Below are positions 46,740 through 56,879 of a stretch of DNA of 64,000 nt, piece by piece. Made by a program: the position numbers and the translations under genes. The DNA comes from Bacillus sp. 491mf (GTDB lineage Bacteria > Bacillota > Bacilli > Bacillales > Bacillaceae_G): the NCBI RefSeq assembly GCF_900112415.1, contig NZ_FOLV01000016.1, positions 1 through 64,000 on the forward strand, read 5' to 3'. Under the pieces are notes generated by a model. That model was not told where the DNA came from. It did not search any database and worked only from the letters and a program-made list of their open reading frames with translations. How positions within the stretch are numbered: position 1 is the first letter of the stretch; the number at the start of each line of letters is the position of its first letter.

Positions 46740-48668
46740 TTAATCTCCAAAACTTAACCACAATTCCATCGCCGAATCTAGTTCATGATTTAATTCAAGT
46801 TTCCTACCATATAGCTGATTGAGTTCCTCATACTCGATAGGATCAGCAGCCATAGCTATATCTAGCTGTCTTATTTCCTCTTCAAGCCTTTCAATCTTCA
46901 CTAGTGCCTTAGTCTTTACTGCTTCCCCCTTTATATCGTCCGCATCATTTCTTTGTTTCTTCACCTTCACGCTCTTTTTAACCGGTTCCTTCACATTCTT
47001 CAGGCTTAACTCCTCTTTTACGCTTTTATAATAATCGTAATTTCCAAGATAGCTTTTACAGGAGTGATCCTCAATATCAATTACTCTTTCACCGATTTTA
47101 TTAATAAAATATCTGTCGTGAGAGATAAAAAATATAGTTCCCTTAAAATCCTCTAAAGCTTCCTCAAGAGTCTCTATCGAATCAATATCCAGATGATTGG
47201 TCGGCTCATCCAGTATTAATAAATTTACATCTTGATATAACAACATACCAAGTTTGAGTCTAATTCTTTCCCCACCTGATAAATGCTTTACTTTTTTGAA
47301 GACGCTATTTTTATAAAACATAAACTTTGATAAATATTCCCGTGCTTTTCCCTCCAGTATCGAGATATCCTCTCTAAAGCATTCCAGTACCGTAAGTTCT
47401 TCACTTTTAAAAGTAATTTTCTGCGGTAAATATGCCGCCATTACATTAGCACCTAATTCCACTACACCTTGATCCGGCTGCTCTTCCCCTAAAAGCATCT
47501 TTAAAAACGTGGTTTTCCCGCTGCCATTAGAGCCGATTAGCCCCACTCTTTCCCCGTAATGAACCATTACATCAGCATCCTTAAAAATTACTTTATCTCC
47601 ATAGCTTTTAGAAAGTCCTACTGCTTTAATGGTTTCATTTCCGGATCTTTGCGCAGCCTTTACATGTAGCTTCATATTTTGTCTCTCAAACACCGGCTTT
47701 TCAATCCGCTCCATTTTATCGAGCTTTTTTTGTATACTAGCAGCTCTTCTAAAGAACTTGTTATTATCGGCTCTCATAGCCCAATCTCTCAAATCCGTTA
47801 CGGTCTTTTCCATGGAATTAATCTTTTTTTGCTGCTCTCTAAAATGCTCATACTGAATGCGTAAATTCTCTTCCTTTTGATTCACATAAGATGAATAGTT
47901 CCCCTTGTAGGTGATAGACTCCATATCCTCTATTTCTACAATTTTTGTGACTACATTGTCTAAAAAATATCGATCATGGGATACGATAATGACAACTCCC
48001 TTATAGCTCTTCAAATAGCCCTCGAGCCATTCAACGGAATCCATATCTAAATGATTGGTCGGCTCATCAAGCAACAATATGTCTGGATCATGAATCAGTA
48101 GTTTCCCAAGTACAACGGTCGTTTTTTCACCGCCGCTCAATAAATCAAAATCCTTGTTTAAAAAGCTCTCATCAAATTTCAGCCCTGTGCAAACCTTGCC
48201 TAATTTTTCTTCTATATCATATCCGCCCTTCGCTTCATATAATTGAACTAAATCACTATACTTTTGCAGGGCTTTTTCTAACGCGGCATCTTCTAACGTC
48301 TTCATTTGCCCTTCTAATACACGCATTTCTTTCTCTATACAATGAACTTCCTCAAAAGCCATGTTTAAAACATCAATCACCTTTAAACCTTGTGGATACG
48401 AAGGCGTTTGCTCGAGATATGCACAAGTTGCCCCTCTCGGAAAGTGAATAAGACCTTCATCATATCCAGAGCTTGAGGTTTGTGGATAACCTGGATAATA
48501 ATGCATAGGCTCTATCCCCGCAATTAACTTTAGGATCGTGCTCTTTCCGCTGCCATTTGCGCCAACAACCCCAACCTTCTCTCCTGCATAAACCTCAAAA
48601 CTTATATTTTTAAGAACAAGTGTAGCATCCATATATTTCTTAATACCATTTAACGTTAATTCAAACAT
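46740..48668 (-). CDS. ABC-F family ATPase (possible ribosome-protection protein)
   Basis: A 642-residue soluble protein with two ABC domains and no membrane segment. Walker A motifs are GANGSGKST and GSNGSGKTT, signatures LSGGEKTTV and LSGGERIRL, with Walker B LLLDEPTNHLD/LILDEPTNHLD. A charged linker (about 240-320) would reach the ribosome, and a Lys/Glu-rich tail follows the second domain. ABC-F proteins act on the ribosomal E site as translation factors or antibiotic-protection proteins. The first domain has an unusual insert (HYYPGYPQTSSSGYDEG). Which role applies is unknown. GAAGGGAA supports the internal ATG. Confidence 0.85.
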   Translation of the reverse strand: MFELTLNGIKKYMDATLVLKNISFEVYAGEKVGVVGANGSGKSTILKLIAGIEPMHYYPGYPQTSSSGYDEGLIHFPRGATCAYLEQTPSYPQGLKVIDVLNMAFEEVHCIEKEMRVLEGQMKTLEDAALEKALQKYSDLVQLYEAKGGYDIEEKLGKVCTGLKFDESFLNKDFDLLSGGEKTTVVLGKLLIHDPDILLLDEPTNHLDMDSVEWLEGYLKSYKGVVIIVSHDRYFLDNVVTKIVEIEDMESITYKGNYSSYVNQKEENLRIQYEHFREQQKKINSMEKTVTDLRDWAMRADNNKFFRRAASIQKKLDKMERIEKPVFERQNMKLHVKAAQRSGNETIKAVGLSKSYGDKVIFKDADVMVHYGERVGLIGSNGSGKTTFLKMLLGEEQPDQGVVELGANVMAAYLPQKITFKSEELTVLECFREDISILEGKAREYLSKFMFYKNSVFKKVKHLSGGERIRLKLGMLLYQDVNLLILDEPTNHLDIDSIETLEEALEDFKGTIFFISHDRYFINKIGERVIDIEDHSCKSYLGNYDYYKSVKEELSLKNVKEPVKKSVKVKKQRNDADDIKGEAVKTKALVKIERLEEEIRQLDIAMAADPIEYEELNQLYGRKLELNHELDSAMELWLSFGD

Positions 48669-49130
48669 GCAATTCCCTTCTTTCATCCATAATACAAGTT
48701 ACGCATTTTATGGACAGGACAAAGAAGACCTTCATTACTATTTTATTGTTAAAAATAAAAAGACCATAAGAAGATGATCTCTTCTTACAGTCTAAATAAT
48801 CTGTGTAATATAATTTATGAAACTGTATACAAGCAGAAAATGTGTACGTCAAAAACACATTGTTATGCCTATACACTTCGCCTACTAAACAGAGGCGAAC
48901 AATTTCAAAACAACTTTTGAAATATGTTATAAATTATAATCTCGATTTTAGTAAAGTAAGTTACCTTCTACATTGCCTTGATTCCATAAAGAGCATAACC
49001 AAATAAACCTAGTAAAATTAGGAAAATTAATACTCATTATAAAATCCCTATTAATTTTAATTTAAAATCAATATTAGCAATTAGTTGGTGTCATAACTTA
49101 CTTTCCCCCTTCGGAATTTTCTTTATTATC
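48669..49130. other. Intergenic region, very AT-rich
   Basis: About 460 bp with no supported gene. It must hold the ABC-F promoter. A 21-residue hydrophobic reading frame (near 48970-49040, minus strand) has no start codon. An inverted AACAATTTCAAAA / TTTTGAAAT pair lies near 48898. Confidence 0.4.
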
Positions 49131-50015
49131 TCACTTTTCGATATTTTTGTAAATACAATTAATGGAATTTCCAGTTCGCGGATGCCAACCATGTTCCTGC
49201 AAGAACTTCTGCAATTCTTCTTCAGACGGTACATTTTTCTCCCACTCTTCGCACTCCTTTAGAAACTCCTCAGTCTCATGAACGACAGAAGGTTCCTTCT
49301 TCCGAAACCGTACTGCTGCTTCCTCTACTTCACTAAGCTTCGTATATCCTCTCTCATGCCAGTCCCGTAAAATGCCTTTCACATAAGCAAGCGTATGCTT
49401 GTTATTTTCATGGGCAATCTGGAGTGCTTTCCATACAAGTTCATCTGACAAATCATTCATCCACGTATTCAGTTCCTCCTTCGTATACGGTGACAAGCTG
49501 CCAAAGTTTTGTTCATAAAACGTGAATACATCGCTATCTGGAGTCATTCCTTCATCTGCTTCACAGCTTTCAGCATCGGCTTGAGAATCCTTAACTGGTA
49601 CGCCAAAATGCTCTAATAATAATGGAATATTCATCTCTTCCTCCAAACATTTTTCCAAAAACATGTGTACAAACTTTTTGCTTTTCACAGTCTTTAACTC
49701 ACGCAACACACATTTTTCGATGTTCGTATTCGTAACCGGGTTATAGCGTAACCAATTTTTGATGTATAACTCCTTCGTTTCTGCATCATATACTATTTTT
49801 CCATAGTCGATGAACCGCTGCAGCAGCTTCTCAACAGTCTCTCGGTTATAACCTGTTTCCATCTCCGCTAAACGCTTCGGCAAGGAATAAATGCCGCATT
49901 GCGTCGTTTTAGAACATGTCAGCAAGTATATGTAAAAGTATCGTTCCTCTGGCGTTAACTCCAATACAAAATCATCCTGCCAAAAATCCACCTGTACATT
50001 TCGGTATACCGCCAT
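49131..50015 (-). CDS. DnaD-domain replication-type protein
   Basis: A 294-residue protein. The N-terminal part (VYRNVQVDFWQDDFVLELTPEERYFYIYLL...) is a winged-helix of the kind seen in phage and plasmid replication initiators. The C-terminal part has the DnaD/DnaB_2 motif (YTKEELNTWMNDLSDELVWKALQIAHENNKHTLAYVKGILRDW). Such proteins help load the helicase. It stands alone, with no phage genes beside it. GGAGGAAT supports the ATG of MAVYRN. Confidence 0.82.
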   Translation of the reverse strand: MAVYRNVQVDFWQDDFVLELTPEERYFYIYLLTCSKTTQCGIYSLPKRLAEMETGYNRETVEKLLQRFIDYGKIVYDAETKELYIKNWLRYNPVTNTNIEKCVLRELKTVKSKKFVHMFLEKCLEEEMNIPLLLEHFGVPVKDSQADAESCEADEGMTPDSDVFTFYEQNFGSLSPYTKEELNTWMNDLSDELVWKALQIAHENNKHTLAYVKGILRDWHERGYTKLSEVEEAAVRFRKKEPSVVHETEEFLKECEEWEKNVPSEEELQKFLQEHGWHPRTGNSINCIYKNIEK

Positions 50016-50106
50016 ATTAATTCCTCCCATCTTTGATGACACATATGAGATTTCCGTCTCCTTAATAGATATAAGGACAAAAGAGGAGATTTGGTAATTT
50101 GATTTT

Positions 50107-50175
50107 CAAAAAAATGACTACTACGGTTTTAGTTCTTTCGGGGGTGATTCTTGTAGTAGTAGTTTTTTATTTTGT
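50107..50175. terminator. Terminator-like hairpin
   Basis: ACTACTAC/GTAGTAGT arms with a loop of 28 bases, preceded by an A run and followed by long T runs. It lies between the divergent DnaD and L,D-transpeptidase genes, where no transcript should need ending, so its role is unclear. Confidence 0.4.
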
Positions 50176-50198
50176 TTTTTTAATGATTTATTACTTAT

Positions 50199-50238
50199 AA
50201 GGGGCTTTTAAGGGGCTTTTAAGGGGCTTGCAAGGGGG
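50199..50238 (+). repeat. Four 11-bp-phased direct repeats next to a TATAAT box
   Basis: GGGGC recurs at 50201, 50212 and 50223, and GGGGG at 50234, each separated by TTTTAA-like hexamers; the period is exactly 11. TATAAT lies at 50240-50245, with no clear -35 box at the normal distance, as at activator-dependent promoters. Confidence 0.6.
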
Positions 50239-50405
50239 TTATAATGGGCTATTCAGTGTCATTCTATTTAAAAAAATCCAAATTTGTCCAATTTAGAACA
50301 ATAAAATCTAGTCAAAAGTAATGAAAATTTAAGAAGAATAAGGTACACTAATCAATGGTTTTAGTTTAAAATCGATTGACGTTGATATATACGGAGGAAT
50401 AGTTT

Positions 50406-51854
50406 ATGAACAACAACACAATAAATGAATCAGTTGAAGAAGTTGATAAAAAACGGTCAAGATCAAGCAAACGCTCTACAAATTGGAAACTTATCACAGC
50501 GGGCGGCGTTGGTATTATCGCGCTTCTTATTGGGGGAGTGAGTTATTATCAGACAACCCACTTCAATTCACAGATTACGATTAATGACACAAAAGTCGGT
50601 GGTATGACTGCTGATCAGGCAATCCAGAAATTAAAAGTATCTGGATTAGAAAACAAGGTCTATGTCGGAGAGAAACAAATTTTAGATGAAAAAAATACAC
50701 AAACGGAACTTACAGAAAAAGATTTGCCTAAAGTTAAGGAACTATTAAAAAGCCAGTGGACATTTTTCCCTTCTTCAAAGGGAAAAAATTATTCACTGCT
50801 ACCGAAAAATGCGGATCAGTATCGAAGCGAAACGCTGAAAAAACTTGTAGAAGAAAAGCTCATCTCTATGAATGAAGATTTAAAAGCGCCTCAAGATGCT
50901 ATGGCGAAACTCGAACAAGGTAAAGTTGTTATTTCAAAAAGCGTTGACGGAAAACAGTATGACGTTGCTAGTCTATTAAAAGATTACGACAAGCAGAAGT
51001 ATAAAAGTGAAATTCATTTGAAAACTGTATACATAAAGCCTATTAAAGAAAACGATTCGATTGTTAAAAAAGAAGAACAAGCACTACAGAATCTTCTTCA
51101 ACAAACCATTGATTATAAGGTACAAAATAAAGTGCACTCTTTAAAAGCTAAAGATTTAATTAAAAACGCCTCTATGTCAAAAGATATGAAGGTTACAATC
51201 GACGCAAGTGACATTAAGAACAAGATTGCTGAAATTAATAATTCTCAATCAACATTAACTAAAAACTTCACATTTAAAACCCATTCTGGTTCGGTCATAT
51301 CAGTAAGAGGACAAGGCTATGGCTGGGCAATAGATATTGAAAAAGAAGCAAAACGCGTCAAAGAAGCCTTCGAAAAAGGGGAAAAATCGCTTTCTGCTTC
51401 TCATATTTACGGAAATGGCTGGAATAATGAAGGCATCGGTTATGAAACAACAGCGAATAACGGCATTGGAGACACGTATGCGGAAGTGTCAATTGCTGAA
51501 CAGCAAATTTGGATTTACAAAGATGGACAATTGGTAGTCACAACGAATGTAGTAACTGGTAAACATAGCACGAGTGAAGATACATCACCAGGTGTATGGT
51601 ATATCCTTTATAAACGAACACCGTACACACTAAAAGGCAGTGCAGTAGGTAAACCCGATTATTCCGTTAATGTGGATTACTGGGCTCCATTTACAAACGG
51701 CGGACAAGGATTCCACGATGCCGGCTGGCGAACAAACTGGGCAAATAATGCCTATTTAACTGGAGGTTCGGGCGGATGTGTTAACCTCCCTCCTAGTATT
51801 GCGAAAACTGTGTATGATAATCTTAGTACTAATGAACCGGTTGTTGTGTACTAA
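50406..51854 (+). CDS. Membrane-anchored L,D-transpeptidase (YkuD) with putative peptidoglycan-binding region
   Basis: A 482-residue protein. A short cytosolic basic segment and one membrane helix (about 27-50, ITAGGVGIIALLIGGVSYY) are followed by two PG_binding_4/VanW-like segments (about 60-320). The YkuD domain spans about 355-482, with the catalytic histidine in GFHDAGW and catalytic cysteine in GGSGGCVNLP. It would cross-link peptidoglycan stems (3-3 links) or anchor proteins outside the membrane, independent of penicillin-binding proteins. ACGGAGGAA precedes the ATG. Confidence 0.9.
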   Translation: MNNNTINESVEEVDKKRSRSSKRSTNWKLITAGGVGIIALLIGGVSYYQTTHFNSQITINDTKVGGMTADQAIQKLKVSGLENKVYVGEKQILDEKNTQTELTEKDLPKVKELLKSQWTFFPSSKGKNYSLLPKNADQYRSETLKKLVEEKLISMNEDLKAPQDAMAKLEQGKVVISKSVDGKQYDVASLLKDYDKQKYKSEIHLKTVYIKPIKENDSIVKKEEQALQNLLQQTIDYKVQNKVHSLKAKDLIKNASMSKDMKVTIDASDIKNKIAEINNSQSTLTKNFTFKTHSGSVISVRGQGYGWAIDIEKEAKRVKEAFEKGEKSLSASHIYGNGWNNEGIGYETTANNGIGDTYAEVSIAEQQIWIYKDGQLVVTTNVVTGKHSTSEDTSPGVWYILYKRTPYTLKGSAVGKPDYSVNVDYWAPFTNGGQGFHDAGWRTNWANNAYLTGGSGGCVNLPPSIAKTVYDNLSTNEPVVVY

Positions 51855-51869
51855 CAATATTTTCTTTAT

Positions 51870-51920
51870 AAAAACAAAGAAGCAGGAAATCTTAAGTGAT
51901 TGTCTGCTTCTTTGTTTTTT
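51870..51920. terminator. Bidirectional terminator
   Basis: AAAACAAAGAAGCAG/CTGCTTCTTTGTTTT arms of 15 bases with a T run, between convergent genes. Confidence 0.85.
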
Positions 51921-51964
51921 ATTATTTATGCCATGTACTTATGGTACGGTTCAGCGTAATTCAT

Positions 51965-53350
51965 TTACTTTTCTTTTCTAACAAGCCTAACAACATTCTC
52001 CACATGCGCCGTATGCGGGAACATATCAACTGGCTGTACATACTCCACGTCATAACTCTTCATTAACGTTTTCACATCACGCGCTAATGATGACGGGTTA
52101 CAAGATACGTACACAACCGTTTCCGGTTTTACTTTTAAAATCGTTTCAAGTAGTTTATCATCACAACCAGTGCGCGGCGGATCCACAACGATGACATCTG
52201 GACGCCAGCCTTCTTTTACCCATTTTGGCAGCCATTGTTCCGCTTTTCCAGCCTCGTACTTTGTATTTGTGAAACCGTGACGCTTTGCATTTTTCTTCGC
52301 ATCTTCAATCGCTTCTGGAATAACATCCATACCGCGCACTTCTGCTGCATCTTTTGCAAGCCACAGTCCGATTGTTCCAACGCCGCAATAAGCATCTACA
52401 ACTTTTTCAGTTCCTGTTAAAGCAGCTGCTTTTTTCGCCTCGTTATATAACACAACGGTTTGCTCAGGATTTAACTGGAAGAATGCGCGTGCAGATAATT
52501 CAAATGATAAATCCCCGAGTGTTTCTTGAATTACTTCTTTTCCAGCTAAGCGGAATGTTTTATCGCCGAAGATGACTGATGTTTTACGCCAGTTCACATT
52601 TTGCATAATCGATTTTACAGACGGCATTTGTTTTTGCACTTCTGCAATAAACTGTTCTTTATTTGGCAATTCTTCTTTTGTCGTAATTAATGTAACTTGC
52701 ACTTCCCCTGTTTGCACTGCAGCACGCGTTACAATTGTACGTACAAGACCTTTTTGTTTTCTTTCATTGTAAATAGAAATGTTCAGTTTTTCTAATATAC
52801 GTCTTACAACTTTTGTTGCTTCGTTCGTTGCTTTATGTTGAATCATACAATGCGAGATATCAATTAAGCGATGTGAGTTTTGTTCGTATAATCCTGTGAT
52901 GACCTTTTCATCTTTACGTCCGACTTGCAGTTGGCTTTTGTTACGATAATGCCATGGGTCTTCCATACCAAGCGTCTGACGAATCTTATCTTCCATACTG
53001 CCGTTCATATACTTCTCAAATGCTTGTACAACGATGTCACGTTTTTGATTTAATTGTTCTTGATAATCTAAATGCTGAAGCTGACAACCGCCGCATTTCT
53101 CATAAACAGCACATGGCGGCTTCAAGCGATGCGGGGAAGCTTTACGAATTTTTTTCACTTTTGCTTCTGCAAAGCCACGCTGAATTTTCGTTGTTTCTGC
53201 AACAACTTCTTCTCCTGGTAGTGCTCCTGGAATGAAGACAACCTGGCGCTTAAAGTAACCTACGCCCTCTCCGTTAATCCCAAGACGCTTAATTGTCACA
53301 GGAAATGTTTGACCAACTTCTAACTTACTCTCATGTTGTTTTTGTATCAT
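51965..53350 (-). CDS. 23S rRNA (uracil-5-)-methyltransferase, RlmCD/YfjO type
   Basis: A 461-residue SAM-dependent RNA methyltransferase. A TRAM domain ([30 protein letters not shown]) opens the protein. The 4Fe-4S cysteines are in [14 protein letters not shown]. The Rossmann motif is [14 protein letters not shown] and the catalytic cysteine is in [13 protein letters not shown]. Gene order with yfjP and pdaA matches B. subtilis yfjO; a paralogue (RlmCD/YefA) normally exists elsewhere, so the target uracil is uncertain. Confidence 0.9.
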   Translation of the reverse strand: MIQKQHESKLEVGQTFPVTIKRLGINGEGVGYFKRQVVFIPGALPGEEVVAETTKIQRGFAEAKVKKIRKASPHRLKPPCAVYEKCGGCQLQHLDYQEQLNQKRDIVVQAFEKYMNGSMEDKIRQTLGMEDPWHYRNKSQLQVGRKDEKVITGLYEQNSHRLIDISHCMIQHKATNEATKVVRRILEKLNISIYNERKQKGLVRTIVTRAAVQTGEVQVTLITTKEELPNKEQFIAEVQKQMPSVKSIMQNVNWRKTSVIFGDKTFRLAGKEVIQETLGDLSFELSARAFFQLNPEQTVVLYNEAKKAAALTGTEKVVDAYCGVGTIGLWLAKDAAEVRGMDVIPEAIEDAKKNAKRHGFTNTKYEAGKAEQWLPKWVKEGWRPDVIVVDPPRTGCDDKLLETILKVKPETVVYVSCNPSSLARDVKTLMKSYDVEYVQPVDMFPHTAHVENVVRLVRKEK

Positions 53351-53360
53351 TGTTACACCT

Positions 53361-54224
53361 CTACTCTATACTTTTCCATAAATATAATGATGCATAACTG
53401 CAATATGGTTCACACTCTTGTTTCATTCGTTCTAAAAATACGTCATCTGGCTTTTGTTCTAATTGAAATAGCTGTTGAAGTGCACGTTGAATCCCAATAT
53501 CAGCTTTTGGAAACATATTTTGACGTCCAAGAGCAAATAGTAAGAAATTTTGTACAGTCCATGCCCCAATACCTCGCACTGGTAATAGCACCGCTGCAAC
53601 TTCTTCGTCTGTTTTCTCCTCTAACTCTTCTAAGTTTAGCTTTCCGTCCACAATATGTTGTGCAAGTCCAATGATATACTCTGCTTTACGCTGACTAAAT
53701 TTTTGATTTCTTAATTCTTCTACTGTAATATTTGCTACTTGTTCAGGCGTCGGAAAAAAGAAAACGCCTTTTCTTTCTGTTCCATATGTTTTTACAAATT
53801 GTTCTGTCAGTGCTGTCGCAAATTTCAGGTGAACTTGTTGATGAATAATACAGCGAAGAAGACAAGCAAAATAATCGAACTCTAAAATAATTGGAGTATA
53901 TGCAAATGTTTCAAAAAGCGGCCGTAACGATGTGTTTAAAAAATGATGCTGAATCTCATGAAAAGGTTGATTCCATTGAAAAATAGAAGAAATACGCTTC
54001 ATAATTTCATCTTGTTTATCGCTTTGGCTAGAAATCCAAAATTGCGGTGCTCCAGTTGTCCCCTTCCCTTGTACACGGACAATAACTTGCTTTCCATCTA
54101 GGGTAAGTGGGACATGAATGGTTTTATCTTCTAAATGAATGATATTTAACGGGTCAAAAGATAAACGTTTTAATACTTCTTCAAAACGATACGGATAATC
54201 TAACGTAATTTGTTCACTCCACAT
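53361..54224 (-). CDS. yfjP: HhH-GPD DNA glycosylase, YfjP type
   Basis: A 287-residue AlkA-like DNA-3-methyladenine glycosylase. The N-terminal beta domain is followed by the helix-hairpin-helix [24 protein letters not shown], with the catalytic aspartate in [12 protein letters not shown]. It removes alkylated bases. AGGAGATG-like GGATGAGGAA lies before the ATG of [12 protein letters not shown]. It starts after pdaA on the same strand with a 58-bp gap, and ends 10 bp before the yfjO start, so it is in one operon with yfjO. Confidence 0.88.
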   Translation of the reverse strand: MWSEQITLDYPYRFEEVLKRLSFDPLNIIHLEDKTIHVPLTLDGKQVIVRVQGKGTTGAPQFWISSQSDKQDEIMKRISSIFQWNQPFHEIQHHFLNTSLRPLFETFAYTPIILEFDYFACLLRCIIHQQVHLKFATALTEQFVKTYGTERKGVFFFPTPEQVANITVEELRNQKFSQRKAEYIIGLAQHIVDGKLNLEELEEKTDEEVAAVLLPVRGIGAWTVQNFLLFALGRQNMFPKADIGIQRALQQLFQLEQKPDDVFLERMKQECEPYCSYASLYLWKSIE

Positions 54225-54263
54225 GCATTCCTCATCCTTTTTACACATCATTATAGCATGAGA

Positions 54264-54291
54264 AAACCGCAAGCATACATGCTTACGGTTG
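54264..54291 (-). terminator. Hairpin at the end of pdaA
   Basis: AACCG-AAGCAT/ATGCTT-CGGTT arms overlap the pdaA stop codon; a short T run follows on the minus strand. It may partly separate pdaA from yfjP. Confidence 0.65.
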
Positions 54292-55065
54292 ATTGCCTTT
54301 TACTAAATCATCTAAGCTTTTAAAATGATACCCCTTCTCGCGTAAATCATCAATGATTTTCGCAAGTGCTTCTGTGTTATCTTTCGAAATAGCGTGCAGC
54401 AAAATAACTGCTCCAGGGTGAATCATATTCATTACATTATTATGAGCATATTGCCATCCTCTTTGCTCGTCTACTTTCCAATCGAGAAAAGCAAGTGACC
54501 AAAAGACATTATAGTAGCCCATATCTTTTGCAAGCGCTAATGTACGTTCACTAAAAATACCGCGCGGTGGCCTTACATATCGTACTTCTTTTTGTCCTGT
54601 CACCTTTTTAATTTCGTCTGTTACAATTTGCAATTCCACGCGAAGCTTTGCATCATGTACCGTTGTAAAATCGGGATGACTCTGTGAGTGATTTCCAACA
54701 ATATGTCCTTCATTCACCATTCGTTTTAATAAATCTGGTTGCGTTTTAATATAGTGTCCTGTCACAAAAAACGTTGCTGGGACTTTCTTTTCTTTTAACA
54801 CATCAAGAATTTTTCCGGTAAAGCCATTTTCATATCCATTATCAAACGTTAAATAAATATCTTTTTTCTTTGTATCCCCTAAATAAAATCCTCCGTTTTT
54901 CTGCAGCAGCTCTGTAAATTTTTGACCAGCATCCGGGGGAGTTTCATTTTTCGCGCGTGGAATTCCCCAATGATTTGGTGTATTCACATAAGCAAGCACA
55001 GAAGTCGGAACAAGTACCATCATAATTGAAAAGATAATACCAATGTATAACCAATTACGCTTCAT
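54283..55065 (-). CDS. pdaA: Peptidoglycan N-acetylmuramic acid deacetylase (delta-lactam synthesis)
   Basis: A 260-residue polysaccharide deacetylase with an N-terminal signal or anchor (IGIIFSIMMVLVPTSVLAYV). NodB-type motifs are TFDNGYENGF, HSQSHPDF and RPPRGIFSE. PdaA removes acetyl groups from muramic acid on the way to muramic delta-lactam, needed for cortex lysis at germination. Length and place next to yfjP fit B. subtilis PdaA. AAGGAGCTT precedes the ATG. Mother-cell or forespore control during sporulation is expected. Confidence 0.93.
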   Translation of the reverse strand: MKRNWLYIGIIFSIMMVLVPTSVLAYVNTPNHWGIPRAKNETPPDAGQKFTELLQKNGGFYLGDTKKKDIYLTFDNGYENGFTGKILDVLKEKKVPATFFVTGHYIKTQPDLLKRMVNEGHIVGNHSQSHPDFTTVHDAKLRVELQIVTDEIKKVTGQKEVRYVRPPRGIFSERTLALAKDMGYYNVFWSLAFLDWKVDEQRGWQYAHNNVMNMIHPGAVILLHAISKDNTEALAKIIDDLREKGYHFKSLDDLVKGNQP

Positions 55066-55173
55066 TGTATAAGCTCCTTTTCCTATATAATCGTACTTGT
55101 AGTTTCTGTGTCTATAATTTTTTCATGCCGAACACGTTTTTCCATTTATACCAATACAAAGAAACCAATATAT

Positions 55174-55220
55174 CGGCTCTTTTTTTACGTTCGACGCACC
55201 GAACGCAAAAAAAAGAGCCG
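55174..55220. terminator. Long bidirectional terminator
   Basis: CGGCTCTTTTTTT-CGTTCG / CGAACG-AAAAAAAAGAGCCG arms (about 20 pairs) with a six-base loop, 22 bp downstream of the fumarase stop on the minus strand. Confidence 0.8.
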
Positions 55221-55241
55221 ACAAACGTCAGCTCCTCATTC

Positions 55242-56768
55242 TTATTTAAAAACTGGTTCTTTAAACGATGCTAACTTCTCTAAAGATGATTTATCTACAT
55301 CAGCATGTAAGCTATTACCGTGAGAATCCATCGTTACAACCGCTTTAAATCCTTCTATACGTAAATGCCACATTGCTTCTGGAATACCAAATTGTAAGAA
55401 ATCAACGTCTTTTACTTCTTTAATGCACTCTGCGTAGTACTGTGCTGCACCGCCGATTGCATTTAAGTATACGCCGCCATGTTCATTTAATGCCGCCAAT
55501 GTTTTCGCACCCATACCACCTTTACCGATAACAGCGCGAATACCAAATTTCTTCATAATATCGCCTTGGTACGGTTCTTCACGAATACTTGTTGTCGGTC
55601 CTGCCGCTTTAATTTTCCAATTGTCGTTTTCATCTTTTACAACAACTGGTCCGCAGTGATAAATAACTTGTCCATTTAAATCAACTGGGCAATCGTTATC
55701 CATTAAATGTTTATGAATTGCATCGCGGCCTGTATACATCATACCGTTGATCGTTACAACGTCACCAACGCGAAGTTCGCGAATTTGTTCCTCAGTAATT
55801 GGCGCCTGTAAGACGATTTCACGTTGTGTATTTGCTTCTTCGTTTGCTTCCTCGTGTTTTAACGTGTCTTCACCTTCTTGGTATAACCAGTCAATAATTT
55901 CACCTGATTCTGGGTGAATCGTTACACCTAGGCGGCGATATGCCCAACAGTTATACGCAACAGAAACATAGAAGCTAGCTGGAAGACGGTTGTATACACC
56001 GATTTTGCAGCCAAGTAATGTTGTTTCGCCGCCAAATCCCATCGTTCCAATACCAAGCTTATTGGCATTTTCCATAATATAATCTTCAAGTTGCTTCAAT
56101 TCTGGAATTGAATTTTCATCATCTAATGAACGGAACAATTGGTTTTTCGCAAGTTCATAACCTGACGTGCGATCTCCTCCGATACCAACGCCAATTACGC
56201 CGGCGCTGCATCCTTGCCCTTGTGCTTGATATACCGCATGAAGAAGGCATTTACGAATTCCTTCTAAATCACGGCCAGCTCGGCCTAGTCCTTCAATTTC
56301 ACAAGGTAAGCTGTATTGAATATTTTTATTTTCACAGCCACCGCCTTTTAAAATAAGGCGTGCATCAATATAATCTTTTTCCCATTGCTCAAACTTAATG
56401 ACAGGTGTTCCTGGTCCTAAGTTATTTCCGCTGTTATCACCAAACAGAGAATCTACAGAGTTCGGGCGAAGCTTCCCGTCTTTCGTTGCTTGTTCGATTG
56501 CTTTGTAAATTGCTTCTTTAATTTGCAGTTGGTTTACACCAACTGGTGTGTACACTTTAAAAGTTGGCATCCCTGTATCTTGGCAAATTGGCGAAATATT
56601 ATCATCAGCCATTTTAATGTTATTTGTAATTGTGCCAAGTGCCATCGCAGAACGAGTTCCTGCATTTTCTCGTTCCTTCGCTTGTTGAATTACACGCCTT
56701 ACATCTTTCGGTAAATTCGTTGACGTTTCAACAATTAGTTGATACATGCTTTCTTGAAGCTTTTTCAT
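55242..56768 (-). CDS. Class I fumarate hydratase
   Basis: A 508-residue iron-sulfur fumarase that interconverts fumarate and malate in the citric-acid cycle. The alpha part has the cluster cysteine in ISPICQDTG, further cysteines in GGGCENKN and the MGFGGETTLLG segment. The beta part (about 330-508) has NGMMYTGRDAIHKHL and GPTTSIREEPY. Oxygen-sensitive class I enzymes differ from the class II FumC usually found in Bacillus. GAGGGGGAA supports the ATG of MKKLQESMYQL. Monocistronic. Confidence 0.93.
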   Translation of the reverse strand: MKKLQESMYQLIVETSTNLPKDVRRVIQQAKERENAGTRSAMALGTITNNIKMADDNISPICQDTGMPTFKVYTPVGVNQLQIKEAIYKAIEQATKDGKLRPNSVDSLFGDNSGNNLGPGTPVIKFEQWEKDYIDARLILKGGGCENKNIQYSLPCEIEGLGRAGRDLEGIRKCLLHAVYQAQGQGCSAGVIGVGIGGDRTSGYELAKNQLFRSLDDENSIPELKQLEDYIMENANKLGIGTMGFGGETTLLGCKIGVYNRLPASFYVSVAYNCWAYRRLGVTIHPESGEIIDWLYQEGEDTLKHEEANEEANTQREIVLQAPITEEQIRELRVGDVVTINGMMYTGRDAIHKHLMDNDCPVDLNGQVIYHCGPVVVKDENDNWKIKAAGPTTSIREEPYQGDIMKKFGIRAVIGKGGMGAKTLAALNEHGGVYLNAIGGAAQYYAECIKEVKDVDFLQFGIPEAMWHLRIEGFKAVVTMDSHGNSLHADVDKSSLEKLASFKEPVFK

Positions 56769-56879
56769 AATTACTTCCCCCTCAATTGTGAACGCTACCA
56801 AAACGCATTTCAAAATTTCACAATATGATTATACTCTTTTTTTTCCATTCCTTCTATTTTCAATAGCGTCTTAATGAGA

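Noticed and set aside
48970-49040. Short hydrophobic peptide on the minus strand
   Set aside because: The frame lacks a start codon and a ribosome-binding site.
49131-50405. Prophage or plasmid segment around the DnaD-like gene
   Set aside because: No other phage or plasmid genes, attachment sites or matching direct repeats could be found on either side.
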